A stretch of DNA of 64,000 nucleotides from Ferribacterium limneticum. GTDB taxonomy: Bacteria > Pseudomonadota > Gammaproteobacteria > Burkholderiales > Rhodocyclaceae. Location: assembly GCF_020510625.1 (NCBI RefSeq), contig NZ_CP075191.1, forward strand, positions 2,518,001 through 2,582,000, in the 5' to 3' direction. Position 1 is the stretch's first letter, and every line of letters begins with the position of its first letter. The notes below the pieces were generated by a model, which was given only the letters and a program-made list of their open reading frames with translations, searched no databases and was not told where the DNA came from. Shown piece after piece: positions 22,189 to 30,513 of the stretch. The position numbers and the translations under genes were made by a program.

Positions 22189-23422
22189 CCTGAACTCCTT
22201 GATGGGCGGCCGCGATTTGCGTTTGCAGGCGCTGCCGGCGGGTAAATAGAAACACGACGAAAAAGAGCAGCACACAGCCTTCGACCAGCAGGGTGTGCCC
22301 TGCCCCGAAACCCGCCGCGACAAAGCCGGCGAGCAGGCCGCCGAGCGCGTCGAAACCAAAGCGGGCCGAGGTGAAGAAAGAGACGATGCGCCCGCGCAAG
22401 GCTTCCGGGGCGGTGCTTTGCAACACCATGTTGATGCCGACATTGCACACCGAGATACCGAAGCCGAGGCCGACCATGCCGCACAGTGCAAGCGGCAGCC
22501 AGGTTGTTGTTGAAAAAACGAGCAGCGATCCGGCGCTGATCGCAACGCCGGCAACGACTGCCGAGATGATAACCGGCGCCGATTTACGGGTAGCGAGAAA
22601 GACCGTCGAGGCAAAAGCTCCGCAACCCGCCGCGCCCCACAACCAGCCTAGCGTCGTCGCATCGCCGGCGAAGACGTCGCGGGCGAAGACCGGGAGCAGC
22701 ACGGCGTAGGCCGAGGCGGTCAGGTTCAGCGCGATGAGCGTGATGATCAGCATTCTTACGGTCCACGTCTGCCAGGCATACAAAACGCCTTCCTTGAAAA
22801 CCTGGCCAACCGAGCCGGTGGCGCGCAGCGGCGGTTGGCTGCGAACGACGAGAATGGCGGCGATCAGCGCCAGGAAGGAAAAGCCGTTGATGGCGAAACA
22901 GACAGCTTCCGAGGTCAGGCCGAGGAGCAGGCCGGCAATCGGCGGGCCGATGAAGCGGCCGGCGTTGAAGAGCATGGCGTTGAGGGCCAGCGCGTTGGGC
23001 AGGTCGTCGCGGCTGCCGACGAAGCTGCCAATCAGCGACTGGCGTAGCGGCGCATCGAAGCTGCTAAAGACGCCGAGGACCAGCGCCATGAGCACGATGA
23101 AGCCGGGAGTTATCCAGTCCAGCCAGCACAGGCCGGCGAGGACGAAAGCCTGGACGGCCATTAGCGACTGGACACCGACGAGCCATTTCTTCTTGTCGTG
23201 CTTGTCGATCCACGCGCCGGCCAGCGGGCCGACAACCAACTGCGGTATCAGGCCACAAAAAGCGGTGATGCCAAGCAACGCAGCTGAGCCGGTGAGCCGG
23301 TAGACCAGCCAGGCGAGCGCGACCTGCTGGATCCACGAACCGAGGATGGAAATGGCCTGGCCGGTAAAATACAGACGGAAATTACGGTGTGCTAGGGCGC
23401 GCATGCCGGCCGGCAGAGCCAT
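22178..23422 (-). CDS. MFS transporter, EntS/MFS_3-like
   Basis: A 414-residue 12-helix MFS permease beginning LAHRNFRLYFTGQAISILG, the typical start of the EntS-like (MFS_3) group. Motif A appears between helices 2 and 3 (GPLAGAWIDKHDKKKW). It could export a siderophore-like or aromatic compound. Its 3' end overlaps the DUF336 gene. No substrate assignment is possible. Confidence 0.85.
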   Translation of the reverse strand: MALPAGMRALAHRNFRLYFTGQAISILGSWIQQVALAWLVYRLTGSAALLGITAFCGLIPQLVVGPLAGAWIDKHDKKKWLVGVQSLMAVQAFVLAGLCWLDWITPGFIVLMALVLGVFSSFDAPLRQSLIGSFVGSRDDLPNALALNAMLFNAGRFIGPPIAGLLLGLTSEAVCFAINGFSFLALIAAILVVRSQPPLRATGSVGQVFKEGVLYAWQTWTVRMLIITLIALNLTASAYAVLLPVFARDVFAGDATTLGWLWGAAGCGAFASTVFLATRKSAPVIISAVVAGVAISAGSLLVFSTTTWLPLALCGMVGLGFGISVCNVGINMVLQSTAPEALRGRIVSFFTSARFGFDALGGLLAGFVAAGFGAGHTLLVEGCVLLFFVVFLFTRRQRLQTQIAAAHQGVQDGH

Positions 23423-23510
23423 GGCTAACGCTCCGTCAGGCGGTGGCGCCTCGATGGAACGACAGATTCAAAGATGGGTTCGGAAAACATGGTGTTCGGA
23501 AATCGGATGT

Positions 23511-24707
23511 TCAGCGTGAAACCCGCCGGAACAACAGATATCCAGCCAGCGAGATAGCGGCCGTGACCAGGATGACCCAGGCCATCGGCCGGCCGCTACC
23601 GTCGTGAGTGTAACTGACTGCCGCGCTCGCCCACATGCCGAAGCCGAACTGGCTCGAGCCAAACAGCGCGGCGGCTGCCCCGGCATTTTGCGGATAGCGG
23701 GCCATGAGCAGGCCAACGCAATTGGCACCAAGCAGGCCGGTCATGCTGACGACAATGAACAGACCTGCGATGACCGCCGGCACGGCTTCGCCGACACTCA
23801 TCGCCATCCACAGCAGCAAGGCCCCGGCCAAGCCAGAAGCGCTGCCGACGCCGGCCATCACTGCGGCACCCCGGCTTTTGGCCAGCCGGCTGTTGACGTA
23901 GTTGGCAGCAAAGATGCCGACCGCGTTGGCAGCGAACAGCGCGCCGTAGGCCGCGGGCGAGAAATGCTGGAGTTCGATGAAATAGAACGGGCTGGCCGTG
24001 ATGTAGGCGAACATCGCGGCGAAGGACATGCCGCCGGCGAGCAGCAGACCGACGGCGACCGGATCGCGCAGCAGGTGAAAATAGGCGGCGAAGGCGGCAC
24101 CCAGTGGCAACTGGCCGCGCCGTTCGGCCGGCAGCGTTTCGGGCAGATAACGCCAGACGACGACAAAACTCAGGACCCCCCAAAGCAGCACAGCAGCAAA
24201 GGTGCCGCGCCAGCCGAAGCCGGCCAGCAGCACGCTGCCGAGCAAGGGGGCAAGCAGCGGCGCGATGGCAGTAACCATCGCCATGAGCGACAGCTTGCGG
24301 ATCGCCTCGGTCGGCGTGTAAACGTCGCGGACGACGGCCCGGGCCAGCACCGAAGCCGCCCCGCCGCCGAGCGACTGGACGAAACGGGCGGCGATCAACT
24401 GCTCGACGCCGGTCGCCAGCATGCAGGCCAGACTGGCCAGGGCGAACAGCGCGATGCCGCTGAGCATCACGGTGCGCCGGCCATAACGGTCGGAGATCGG
24501 CCCGTAGAACAGCATGCCGAGGCCAAAGCCGGCGAGGAAAACGGTGATCGACAACTGTACCGCTTCCGGCGTTGCAGCCAGACCGATGGCGATGGCCGGC
24601 AAGGCCGGCAGATAGAGGTCGATGGCGAGCGGCCCGAAGGCAACCAACGCACCGAGCAGCAAAATGAAACGGCCCTCGCGGGCCGGTTCAATGGCGGGAT
24701 TTGTCAT
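23511..24707 (-). CDS. Bcr/CflA-family MFS multidrug exporter
   Basis: A 398-residue 12-helix drug/H+ antiporter. The start matches the Bcr/CflA group (LLGALVAFGPLAIDLYLPALP) and motif A is GPISDRYGRRTVML. It lies just downstream of the gabD-like gene but is separated from it by a REP/MITE-like element, which may limit read-through. Confidence 0.87.
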   Translation of the reverse strand: MTNPAIEPAREGRFILLLGALVAFGPLAIDLYLPALPAIAIGLAATPEAVQLSITVFLAGFGLGMLFYGPISDRYGRRTVMLSGIALFALASLACMLATGVEQLIAARFVQSLGGGAASVLARAVVRDVYTPTEAIRKLSLMAMVTAIAPLLAPLLGSVLLAGFGWRGTFAAVLLWGVLSFVVVWRYLPETLPAERRGQLPLGAAFAAYFHLLRDPVAVGLLLAGGMSFAAMFAYITASPFYFIELQHFSPAAYGALFAANAVGIFAANYVNSRLAKSRGAAVMAGVGSASGLAGALLLWMAMSVGEAVPAVIAGLFIVVSMTGLLGANCVGLLMARYPQNAGAAAALFGSSQFGFGMWASAAVSYTHDGSGRPMAWVILVTAAISLAGYLLFRRVSR

Positions 24708-24726
24708 CGGCAGGTCTTAGTAGTTT

Positions 24727-24832
24727 GTCATTCCCGCGTCCCTCAGGGACTTCCTTTGGTCGCACGCGGGAATCCAGAGGTACGAAGGAAGGTCGCTGAA
24801 CATCTCTGGATTCCCACTTTCGTGGGAATGAC
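24727..24832. repeat. REP/MITE-like intergenic repeat, copy 1 (106 bp)
   Basis: It begins GTCATTCCCGCG and ends CGTGGGAATGAC, so the ends are inverted copies. Internal arms (CGCGGGAATCCAGAG and CTCTGGATTCCC) pair with one another. Shorter copies lie at 27144-27210 and 29439-29505, all in gaps of the hpa gene series. Confidence 0.75.
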
Positions 24833-24834
24833 GA

Positions 24835-26289
24835 TCAGAGGCCACCCAGCGCCAGGTACTTGGTTTCCATGTACTCGTCGAGGCCATGGCTGGAGCCCTC
24901 GCGGCCGATGCCGGACATCTTGACGCCGCCGAACGGGGCAACCTCGGTCGAAATCAGGCCGGTATTGACGCCAACCATGCCGTATTCGAGCTGCTTCGAG
25001 ACGCGCCAGACGCGGCCGTGGTCCTTCGAGAAGAAGTAGGCGGCGAGGCCGAATTCGGTGTCGTTGGCCATCTGGACAGCTTCGGCTTCGGTCTTGAAGC
25101 GGAACAGCGGGGCGACCGGCCCGAAGATTTCCTCCTTGGCCACCGCCATGCCGGTCGTCACATCGGCCAGGATGGTCGGCTCGAACCAGGTGCGGCCCAG
25201 CGCATGGCGCTTGCCGCCGGTGACGACGCGGGCACCCTTGTCGGTGGCGTCCTTGACCAGTTCCTCGACCTTGTTGATGGCGGCATCGTCGATCAGCGGG
25301 CCTTGCGTGACGCCCTCCTCCGTTCCGTGGCCGACCTTCAGCCCGGCGACGGCGGCAGCCAGCTTGGCGGCGAAGGCTTCATAGACGCCATCCTGGACCA
25401 GGAAGCGGTTGGAGCAGACGCAGGTCTGGCCGGCGTTGCGGTACTTGGAGGCGATGGCACCGGCGACGGCGGCATCGAGATCGGCATCGTCGAAGACGAT
25501 GAAGGGTGCGTTGCCGCCTAGTTCCAGCGACATCTTCTTGACCGTGCCGGCGCACTGCTGCATCAGCAACTGGCCGATTGGCGTCGAGCCGGTGAAGGTC
25601 AGTTTTCGGACGATGGGGCTGGCCGTCATCACACCACCGATGGCCGAGGCCTTGCCGGTGACGACGCTGAACACGCCGGCCGGCACGCCGGCACGCTCGG
25701 CCAGTTCGGCCAGGGCCAGGGCGGACAGCGGGGTCTGCTCGGCCGGCTTGAGGATGATGGTGCAACCGGCTGCGAGCGCCGGGGCGACCTTGCGGGTGAT
25801 CATCGCCGACGGGAAGTTCCACGGCGTGATGGCAGCACAAACGCCAACCGGCTCCTTGGTGACGACCAGCTGGCGATCCTTGAACGGCGACGGGATGACC
25901 TCGCCATAGGCGCGCTTGGCTTCCTCGGCGAACCATTCGACGTAGGCCGCGGCATAGGCGATCTCGCCCTTAGCTTCGGCCAGCGGCTTGCCCTGCTCGG
26001 CGGTCATCAGCGCAGCGAGGTCGTCCTGGTTGGCCATCAGCAGGTCGAACCAGCGGCGCAGGATGCGGGAACGCTCGGCAGCGGTGGTTTCGCGCCAGGT
26101 CTTCAGCGCCTTGTCGGCAGCCAACACGGCGCGCTCGGTTTCGGCGGCGCCACAGCGCGGCACGGTGGCGATGGTTTCGCCGGTGGCCGGGTTGGTGACG
26201 GGGATGGTTTCGCCGCTGTCGGCGCCGACCCATGTGCCGTCGATGTAGCAGGCCTGACGCAGCAGGTTGGTGTCTTTCAATGCCAGCAT
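24835..26289 (-). CDS. gabD: Succinate-semialdehyde dehydrogenase
   Basis: A 484-residue NAD(P)-dependent aldehyde dehydrogenase oxidising succinate semialdehyde to succinate. The catalytic Glu is in MSLELGGNAPFIVFDDAD and Cys in NAGQTCVCSNRF, the last being characteristic of GabD-type enzymes. The FTGSTPIGQLLM nucleotide-binding loop is present. Its place directly after hpaI, whose product is pyruvate plus succinate semialdehyde, completes the route into the TCA cycle. The stop codon is 2 bases from a REP-like repeat. Confidence 0.88.
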   Translation of the reverse strand: MLALKDTNLLRQACYIDGTWVGADSGETIPVTNPATGETIATVPRCGAAETERAVLAADKALKTWRETTAAERSRILRRWFDLLMANQDDLAALMTAEQGKPLAEAKGEIAYAAAYVEWFAEEAKRAYGEVIPSPFKDRQLVVTKEPVGVCAAITPWNFPSAMITRKVAPALAAGCTIILKPAEQTPLSALALAELAERAGVPAGVFSVVTGKASAIGGVMTASPIVRKLTFTGSTPIGQLLMQQCAGTVKKMSLELGGNAPFIVFDDADLDAAVAGAIASKYRNAGQTCVCSNRFLVQDGVYEAFAAKLAAAVAGLKVGHGTEEGVTQGPLIDDAAINKVEELVKDATDKGARVVTGGKRHALGRTWFEPTILADVTTGMAVAKEEIFGPVAPLFRFKTEAEAVQMANDTEFGLAAYFFSKDHGRVWRVSKQLEYGMVGVNTGLISTEVAPFGGVKMSGIGREGSSHGLDEYMETKYLALGGL

Positions 26290-26309
26290 GAGCTGTTCTC
26301 CTGAATGTT

Positions 26310-27101
26310 TTAGTAGGCGGCGCCGGTCTTGCCGGCATCCGCTTTTTTGAATTTGTCGGCCAGGGCTACGGCCGAATTGCGCAGCAACAGCGCATCGACA
26401 CCGACCAGCAGGAAGCTGGCGCCAATCGCCTGATAAGCGGCCGCGGCAACCGGATCGGCCGAGAACACACCCGCCGCCTTGCCGGCAGCTGAAATCTTGC
26501 CGATGGCCCCCTCGACAGCCGCCTTGACATCAGCGTGGCCCGGATTGCCGAGGTGCCCCATCGACGCCGCCAGATCGGACGGACCGATGAAAACTGCATC
26601 GACGCCATCGACCTTGAGAATATCGTCCAGCCCTGCCAGCCCGGCAGTCGATTCAATCTGGACGATCAGGCACATTTCCTGGTCGGCCTTGGCGAAGTAA
26701 CCCTCGACGCCGTTCCAGCGTGCCGCCCGGGCCAGCGCCGTTCCGACGCCACGAATCCCGTGCGGCGGATAGCGCATGGCGCGGACCAGGCTTTCAGCCT
26801 CGGCGGCAGTTTCGACCATCGGCACCATCAGCGTCTGCACGCCACCGTCGAGCAACTGCTTGATGCCCGCCGTATCGTGATCGACAGTGCGCACCACCGG
26901 CTTGACCGGGTATTGGCCGAGCGCCTGCAACTGGCCGATGATTGATTGCAGATCGTTCGGGCCGTGCTCACCGTCGATCAATAACCAGTCGAAACCGGCT
27001 GTGGCAACGACTTCCGCGGCGTAGGCGTTGGCCATGCCGAGGAACAGGCCAATCTGGGTTTCGCCGGCGGCAAGGGCACGCTTGAATTGGTTCAGGGGCA
27101 T
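26310..27101 (-). CDS. hpaI: 4-hydroxy-2-oxo-heptane-1,7-dioate aldolase
   Basis: A 263-residue class II aldolase of the HpcH/HpaI family that splits 4-hydroxy-2-oxoheptanedioate into pyruvate and succinate semialdehyde. Seen are GFDWLLIDGEHGPNDL (catalytic His), the RYPPHGIRGVG loop, the metal-binding Glu in VQIESTAGL and Asp in FIGPSDLAASMG. A GTG two codons earlier (27107) is an alternative start; ATG 27101 is preferred by comparison with HpaI N-termini. The preceding gap carries REP copy 2. Confidence 0.9.
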   Translation of the reverse strand: MPLNQFKRALAAGETQIGLFLGMANAYAAEVVATAGFDWLLIDGEHGPNDLQSIIGQLQALGQYPVKPVVRTVDHDTAGIKQLLDGGVQTLMVPMVETAAEAESLVRAMRYPPHGIRGVGTALARAARWNGVEGYFAKADQEMCLIVQIESTAGLAGLDDILKVDGVDAVFIGPSDLAASMGHLGNPGHADVKAAVEGAIGKISAAGKAAGVFSADPVAAAAYQAIGASFLLVGVDALLLRNSAVALADKFKKADAGKTGAAY

Positions 27102-27143
27102 TTCCACAACGGACTCACTTTTTCAGTAAAAGCTACAAATTTC

Positions 27144-27210
27144 GTCACTCCCGCGCAGGCGGGAGTCCAGAAAAACCAACAACCTGGATTCCCCCTTTCG
27201 CGGGAATGAC
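27144..27210. repeat. REP/MITE-like intergenic repeat, copy 2 (67 bp)
   Basis: It starts GTCACTCCCGCGCAGGCGGG and ends TTTCGCGGGAATGAC, with two internal hairpins. Same length and form as copy 3; it lies between hpaH and hpaI. Confidence 0.75.
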
Positions 27211-27223
27211 GGCATCACCAATC

Positions 27224-28027
27224 TCAGATGAAACGGGCGCTGATATTACCGAGCGGGCCGTAATCGACATGAATGGTATCGCCCGGCGCCACCTTGACGG
27301 GACGGGTGAAGGAACCGGCCAGGATGATCTGCCCCGGCTCCAGCGCCACACCGTGCGGTGCAAATTTTTTGGCCAGCCACGAAATGCCATTGGCCGGGTG
27401 GTTCAGCACGCCGGCAGCGACACCGGTTTCCTCGATAATGCCATTCTTGTAGAGCAGCGCGGCGGCCCAGCGCAGGTCGAGTTCCAGCGGCTTGATCGGG
27501 CGGCCGCCGAGGATGATGCCGACGTTGGCGGCATTGTCCGAAATGGTATCCATGACCTTACGCGGCCGCTTGCTTTCCGGGTCGATGCGGTGGCAGCGGG
27601 CGTCGATGATCTCGACGGCCGGGGTCACGTAGTCGGTGGCCGACAGTACGTCGAAGATGGTGACGTTCTCGCCTTCGAGGCGATCCTTCAGGATGAAGGC
27701 CAGCTCGACCTCGACCATCGGGTCGATGAAGCGCTCGCAGGGAATCTCGGCGGCGTCCTTGTAGACCATTTCGTCGAGCAGCGTGCCGAAATCCGGCTCG
27801 TTGATCTGCGACGACATCTGCATGGCGCGCGAAGTCAGGCCGATTTTGTGGCCGACGATCTTCTGGCCATCCTCCAGCTTCATCTGCACCCAGGCTTTCT
27901 GGATGGCGTAGGCGTCGGGGATGGTGATTTCCGGGTGGTCCAGCGAAATCTGGCGCACCGGATTGCGGGCCTTTTCGGCTTCGTGCAGGCGCTTGGCGGC
28001 GGCCTGGATGATCTCTTGGCTGAGCAT
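27224..28027 (-). CDS. hpaH: 2-oxo-hept-4-ene-1,7-dioate hydratase
   Basis: A 267-residue hydratase of the fumarylacetoacetate-hydrolase-related HpaH/MhpD family, adding water to 2-oxohept-4-enedioate before aldol cleavage. Seen are the N-terminal [16 protein letters not shown] region, [10 protein letters not shown], and the metal ligands around [10 protein letters not shown]. The context is decisive: hpaF lies just upstream in the transcript and hpaI downstream. Confidence 0.9.
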   Translation of the reverse strand: MLSQEIIQAAAKRLHEAEKARNPVRQISLDHPEITIPDAYAIQKAWVQMKLEDGQKIVGHKIGLTSRAMQMSSQINEPDFGTLLDEMVYKDAAEIPCERFIDPMVEVELAFILKDRLEGENVTIFDVLSATDYVTPAVEIIDARCHRIDPESKRPRKVMDTISDNAANVGIILGGRPIKPLELDLRWAAALLYKNGIIEETGVAAGVLNHPANGISWLAKKFAPHGVALEPGQIILAGSFTRPVKVAPGDTIHVDYGPLGNISARFI

Positions 28028-28042
28028 GTTGTTTCTCCTCTG

Positions 28043-28438
28043 TCAGTTCTTCTTGTAGCGGGGGTGAATGTTGTTTTTCTTCCAGGTGCCGGCTTCGCTG
28101 AACTCGGCAATTTCCATCGACAGGGCCAGGCCGTGACGCTCGAAGCTGGAGGCGAAGTGCTCGCTCAACATCGCGAACAGCTCGTCGCCCGTCTTCTTTT
28201 TGGCTTCGTCGGAACGTCCGGCGCCAATCTTCAGCGTGGCATGCACGAAGGCATCAGTCGGCTGGCTGCCGTCGGCCACGCAGTAATCCGTGAGCCAGAT
28301 GACGCGGGAGCGGATGCCGCCGGTCGGGAACACCCCACCCTGGTCGATCAACACCTGGTTGGCCTTCTTCAACAGCCCTGGAACGTCGCTCTCCGGCGTG
28401 TTCAGGTTGTCGGTGATTTCAAAGATCAGATGGGGCAT
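28043..28438 (-). CDS. hpaF: 5-carboxymethyl-2-hydroxymuconate isomerase
   Basis: A 131-residue tautomerase-superfamily enzyme isomerising 5-carboxymethyl-2-hydroxymuconate. The catalytic N-terminal Pro is present directly after Met (MPHLIFEITDN), and the length equals the E. coli HpaF/HpcD trimeric isomerase. It lies 15 bases from hpaH and 24 bases from the second hpaD gene, in the same operon. Confidence 0.92.
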   Translation of the reverse strand: MPHLIFEITDNLNTPESDVPGLLKKANQVLIDQGGVFPTGGIRSRVIWLTDYCVADGSQPTDAFVHATLKIGAGRSDEAKKKTGDELFAMLSEHFASSFERHGLALSMEIAEFSEAGTWKKNNIHPRYKKN

Positions 28439-28462
28439 TCCTCGCTCCTTGGATTTATTTGG

Positions 28463-29359
28463 TCAGGAAACCGGCATTTCGGCGCCAATACCGCGGGCGA
28501 CCAGCGGAATTCCGGCAACCGGCAAGCTAACGACGACCTGGCCGGTACCCGAGCTTTCGAAGTAGGGGCAGACGATCTCGGCCTTGCCTTCGTACTTGTC
28601 CCAGCCGATGGCGCCGAACAGCATGGCGGTGTCGTGCATCTTTCCTTCGCCGGTGCAGTACTGAGCGTACTCGGGCAGCATGCGCAGGAAGGTGTCCCAT
28701 TCGCCGCCTTCCCACAGTTGCAGGGCGCGCAGATCGACCTGTTTATTGAATTCGCGGCTGATGCTGTTGAAGCCCTGTTCGACCAGGCGATTTTCCCAGA
28801 TCTGGTGCGACATCGAGCCGGAGGCGACGATGGCGACCTTGCTGTTGCTGCGGGCGACGGCCTTGGCCAGCGCTTCGCCGAGGATGCGCGACTCTTCGAG
28901 CGAGCCGAAGGTGCTCCAGCCGGCGATCGAGACAACCTTGATCTTGCCTTCCGGGTTCATGTAGCGCATCGGCAAAATCGTGCCGTATTCCAGGTCGAGC
29001 GAGGCTACCTGGTGGGCGCGTGTCTTGACGCCCATGGCGGTGGCTTCTTCGGCGATCAGGTCGCCCAGTTCCGGGTTGCCCGGGAATTCGTAGGGCAGGT
29101 CCTGGATGAAGTGCGGGAACTCGTGGCTGGTGTAGTTGCCCTTGTGCACCGCATTGTTGTTGATGTGGTAGCCGGCGTTGACCAGCCAGTGCGTGTCGAA
29201 CACGATGAAGGTGTCGACGCCGAGCTCGACGGCGCGCCGGCCGAGCTCCCGCTCGGCATCGATGGCGGCCTGGCGGCAGCCGTGGGCCGGGCCCGGTTGT
29301 TCGGAAATAAGCATCGACGGCACGTGTGTGCACTTGATGGCCATGACGATTTCACCCAT
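28463..29359 (-). CDS. Second 3,4-dihydroxyphenylacetate 2,3-dioxygenase-like enzyme
   Basis: A 298-residue class III (LigB-like) extradiol dioxygenase homologous to HpaD. Retained landmarks are the metal His in IKCTHVPSML, GCRQAAIDAERE, VFDTHWLVN and the loop YEFPGNPELG. It is a diverged paralogue of the canonical hpaD immediately upstream in the operon and longer by 16 residues, mostly at the C-terminus. Both appear intact. It may cleave a different catechol (for example a methylated or unsubstituted side chain) or work as a hetero-partner; the sequence alone does not decide. Confidence 0.82.
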   Translation of the reverse strand: MGEIVMAIKCTHVPSMLISEQPGPAHGCRQAAIDAERELGRRAVELGVDTFIVFDTHWLVNAGYHINNNAVHKGNYTSHEFPHFIQDLPYEFPGNPELGDLIAEEATAMGVKTRAHQVASLDLEYGTILPMRYMNPEGKIKVVSIAGWSTFGSLEESRILGEALAKAVARSNSKVAIVASGSMSHQIWENRLVEQGFNSISREFNKQVDLRALQLWEGGEWDTFLRMLPEYAQYCTGEGKMHDTAMLFGAIGWDKYEGKAEIVCPYFESSGTGQVVVSLPVAGIPLVARGIGAEMPVS

Positions 29360-29438
29360 GAATCTGTCTCCTGAAGATTGCTTTTAAGGTTTCTCTGTCA
29401 AGGGAATAGGACGGCTTTAGCGAAGACCCAAGGCTGTC

Positions 29439-29505
29439 GTCATTCTCGCGAAAGCGGGAATCCAGGAAATTCGACGAAATGGATCCCCGCTTTCGCGGGG
29501 ATGAC
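29439..29505. repeat. REP/MITE-like intergenic repeat, copy 3 (67 bp)
   Basis: It starts GTCATTCTCGCGAAAGCGGG and ends CTTTCGCGGGGATGAC. It lies between the two hpaD paralogues and folds into two adjacent hairpins. Confidence 0.75.
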
Positions 29506-29537
29506 GAGCGTGCGCTGATGGGCATCCTTAAGCTCTT

Positions 29538-30386
29538 TTAAATGGGGAATACGACGTTGATCTGGCCGGTGCCGGACGAGCCGAAGTAAGGCGTGACGAT
29601 TTCGGCCTTGCCCTGGTAGTCCTCGGCACCGAGCACGCCGAGCAGCATCGCCGTGTCGTGCATCATTCCTTCGCCGTGACACTTGACCGCGTACTCCGGC
29701 AACATGCCGCAGAAGGTCTTCCAGTCGCCGTTCTTCCACAGTTCGACGACGTGGTGATCGACGGTTTCCAGGAACGGGTCCCAGACCTTGTGCAGGAACT
29801 GGTCGGACACGCCGTTCTGGGCGAAGCGGTGCGACAGCGAACCGGAAGCGAGCACGGCGACATTGCCCTCGAACTTCTCCTCGATGGCCTTGCGCACGGC
29901 ACGCCCCAGTTCGATGGAATCGGCCAGGTTATGCACGGTGCACAGCGCCGATACCGAGACGACCTTGAACTGCTTGTCCTCGTTCATGTAGCGCATCGGC
30001 ACCAGCGTGCCGTATTCCAGCGCCAGGCTGGTCGCGTCGTGGGCGCGGGTATGCACGCCGGCGGCGGTCGCCGTTTCGGCAATGGCATGGCCGAGCGCCG
30101 GGTTGCCCTGGTACGAGAAAGGCATGTTCTTGATGAAGTGCGGCAGCTCGTTGGAGGTGTAGATACCCTCCCACGACGGCGCACAATTCACGTGGTAGCC
30201 GGAATTGACCAGCCAGTGCGTGTCGAAGACGACGATGGTGTCGACCTTCAGTTCGCGCATGCGGCGGGCGATTTCCTTGTGACCGTCGATGGCCGCCTGA
30301 CGGCAGCCTTTATGCGGGCCATCCTGTTCCGACAAATACATCGACGGAACGTGGGTGATCTTGGCGGCAAGTACTAGTTTTCCCAT
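29538..30386 (-). CDS. hpaD: 3,4-dihydroxyphenylacetate (homoprotocatechuate) 2,3-dioxygenase
   Basis: A 282-residue class III extradiol dioxygenase that opens the homoprotocatechuate ring to 5-carboxymethyl-2-hydroxymuconic semialdehyde. The start GKLVLAAKITHVPSMYLSE and the HKGCRQAAIDGHKEIARR block match enterobacterial HpaD closely, and the length is almost identical. Metal-site His residues are visible in ITHVPS and FDTHWLVN. It follows hpaE in the transcript, with a repetitive gap between them. Confidence 0.93.
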   Translation of the reverse strand: MGKLVLAAKITHVPSMYLSEQDGPHKGCRQAAIDGHKEIARRMRELKVDTIVVFDTHWLVNSGYHVNCAPSWEGIYTSNELPHFIKNMPFSYQGNPALGHAIAETATAAGVHTRAHDATSLALEYGTLVPMRYMNEDKQFKVVSVSALCTVHNLADSIELGRAVRKAIEEKFEGNVAVLASGSLSHRFAQNGVSDQFLHKVWDPFLETVDHHVVELWKNGDWKTFCGMLPEYAVKCHGEGMMHDTAMLLGVLGAEDYQGKAEIVTPYFGSSGTGQINVVFPI

Positions 30387-30409
30387 TTGTGGTCTCCTCG
30401 GTTTCTTCC

Positions 30410-30506
30410 TCCTCCCCCTTCAAGGGGGATGCCGGGAGGGGGATGGGTTCCTTTGCAGTGTCGGAAACCCATCCCCACCCCAACCCTCCCCGTGAAGGGG
30501 AGGGAG
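30410..30506. repeat. G/C-skewed inverted intergenic repeat
   Basis: A purine/pyrimidine-skewed element with arms CCTCCCCCTTCAAGGGGG and CTCCCCGTGAAGGGGAGG, and inner arms GGGGATGGGTT / AACCCATCCCC. It lies between hpaE and hpaD and differs from the GTCATTCCC repeats. Elements of this form are common between genes in betaproteobacteria. Confidence 0.6.
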
Positions 30507-30513
30507 TATTTGT

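Noticed and set aside
23604..24923. A 439-codon plus-strand frame opposite the Bcr/CflA transporter
   Set aside because: The product is rich in Gly/Gln/Arg/His in the way typical of frame shadows in GC-rich DNA; the opposite strand encodes a clear MFS protein.
27206..29374. A 722-codon open frame on the plus strand across hpaH, hpaF and the second hpaD
   Set aside because: It is antisense to three clearly conserved genes, and its protein is a low-complexity product of high-GC codon bias with no domain.
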